Of a stretch of 29,620 nucleotides of DNA, positions 28,777 to 29,620 are shown one piece after another. Positions within the stretch are counted from its first letter, which is position 1. Each line of letters opens with the position of its first letter. The stretch is from Beroe ovata (Eukaryota > Ctenophora > Nuda > Beroida > Beroidae). The position numbers were made by a program, and so were the translations under genes. Where the stretch lies: assembly GCA_946803715.1 (NCBI GenBank), contig CAMPET010000025.1, forward strand, positions 175,772 through 205,391, read 5' to 3'. The notes beneath the pieces are model-generated. The model ran no database searches and was not told the origin of the DNA. It saw only the letters and a list, made by a program, of their open reading frames with translations.

Positions 28777-29620
28777 CTGCACCTTGACGGATATTTGAAT
28801 TGTGATTAAGTACGTATGTCGGGAAAATATAATGTGTGCATTGAGCACTCCTTGAAGTAAGTATGGGGCTTTCAATATCTTTAGCCAGTAAGAAGTACCA
28901 GTAGACATCTTGTACTTGAAATGGGGGAAAAATAATTCACAAGTCATGGATCATGACTTAAGACTGACCTTGGCAAATGTGCCAAAAGAGTATCGTCTTT
29001 GCCAAGAAGTATGCTAACAGTTGAGTGTGAATACTACGAGACAGACGTAATCGCAGCATCTCTCTACAATCGTAAGACCGGTGTGTGGTAAAAAGCTCGA
29101 TTCATTAGGCAATTAAGAATGATAATTGCTTGATTAGTTAAGGACCCATTATGCTTAAGGACTAAAGGACAAGTATTAGGACAACTAGATAAAGGATCAG
29201 ATGTGGTTCACTGCAGATCAGGACTGAGGGGACTGTAGCGGTGGAGAGTAAATTCTTACGTAAGAATTTAATCCGGTCATTCCATGGGCGGACTTAAACT
29301 GTCCCAATGGATCAAGGTTATTCTCATGACGCGACTGAGTAATGAAGGAGTGAAAGTAATAGTGTTTGGAGCACTAGACATCGGAGGATTGGCAATATGA
29401 ATTATTGATGGTAGGTATCGTATATTATAGTAAGCACAGGATCATTCAGCCGGCTGCCACGCCTTATTATAGACAGTATTAATGAATAGGTAAGAGATTT
29501 AAAAGCAGATGCAATAAAGAGATTAGGGAGAATTGACAACATGGAGTTGAATGGGGGAGGGAATATTATTTAGTTCTATTGTTCTTATTCATGGATAGGA
29601 GTATTAGACAGTTCCCCCCC
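28777..29620. other. right edge, no gene seen
   Basis: AT-rich DNA with no convincing exon or signal-peptide start for the minus-strand gene. Its upstream exons probably lie beyond the window. Confidence 0.4.

Overview
This is a nuclear genomic window from an invertebrate animal. Reading frames are broken by GT-AG introns of about 50-600 bp (some longer), intergenic DNA is AT-rich, and microsatellites, small inverted-repeat elements and decayed transposons are common. The gene content points to an aquatic metazoan, perhaps an early-branching one such as a sponge or cnidarian: a sperm CatSper channel subunit, an ANKRD42 orthologue, DCAF7, and secreted lectin-like modules. That placement is inference; no marker fixes the phylum. 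I rebuilt the genes by matching splice sites and intron phases by eye, so exon ends are predictions.

Left third (1-11.7 kb). The 3' part of an ANKRD42-like gene (+, 294-2158) enters from the left edge. A four-exon CatSper1-like channel gene follows (+, 2920-6531). Its second intron holds an intact single-exon gene on the opposite strand for a Cys-rich single-pass membrane protein with a PPPY-containing tail (4104-4691). Its third intron is mostly GT and ACTC microsatellite. Next come a tentative small gene (+, 7120-8363), whose last intron contains a 538-bp inverted-repeat element made of TTGGGTATTC units every 16 bp, and a six-exon calmodulin-like EF-hand gene (+, 10386-11467).

Centre (12.2-19.1 kb). 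Two adjacent genes have intronless coding regions: an MDR-superfamily oxidoreductase (12728-13696) and DCAF7/WDR68 (14049-15155). A tentative 65-residue gene (+, 15979-16408) follows. Then there are two minus-strand genes (16727-17424 and 18279-19023) encoding small secreted paralogues. Each is a signal-peptide exon joined through a phase-1 intron to one exon carrying an unrecognised domain of about 175 residues. This pair is the best candidate for an undescribed protein family.

Right third (19.1-29.6 kb). This part is gene-poor and repeat-rich. It has a non-LTR retrotransposon remnant lacking the reverse-transcriptase catalytic segment (about 19.85-20.53 kb), a frameshifted MULE-type transposase fossil (about 22.18-22.76 kb), another copy of the TTGGGTATTC element (23.03-23.20 kb), short tandem repeats, and the last two exons of a minus-strand gene (24911-28776) joining an LGCW-type Cys-rich module to a galactose-binding-like module. 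I found no rRNA, tRNA or CRISPR. One base (24029) is ambiguous.
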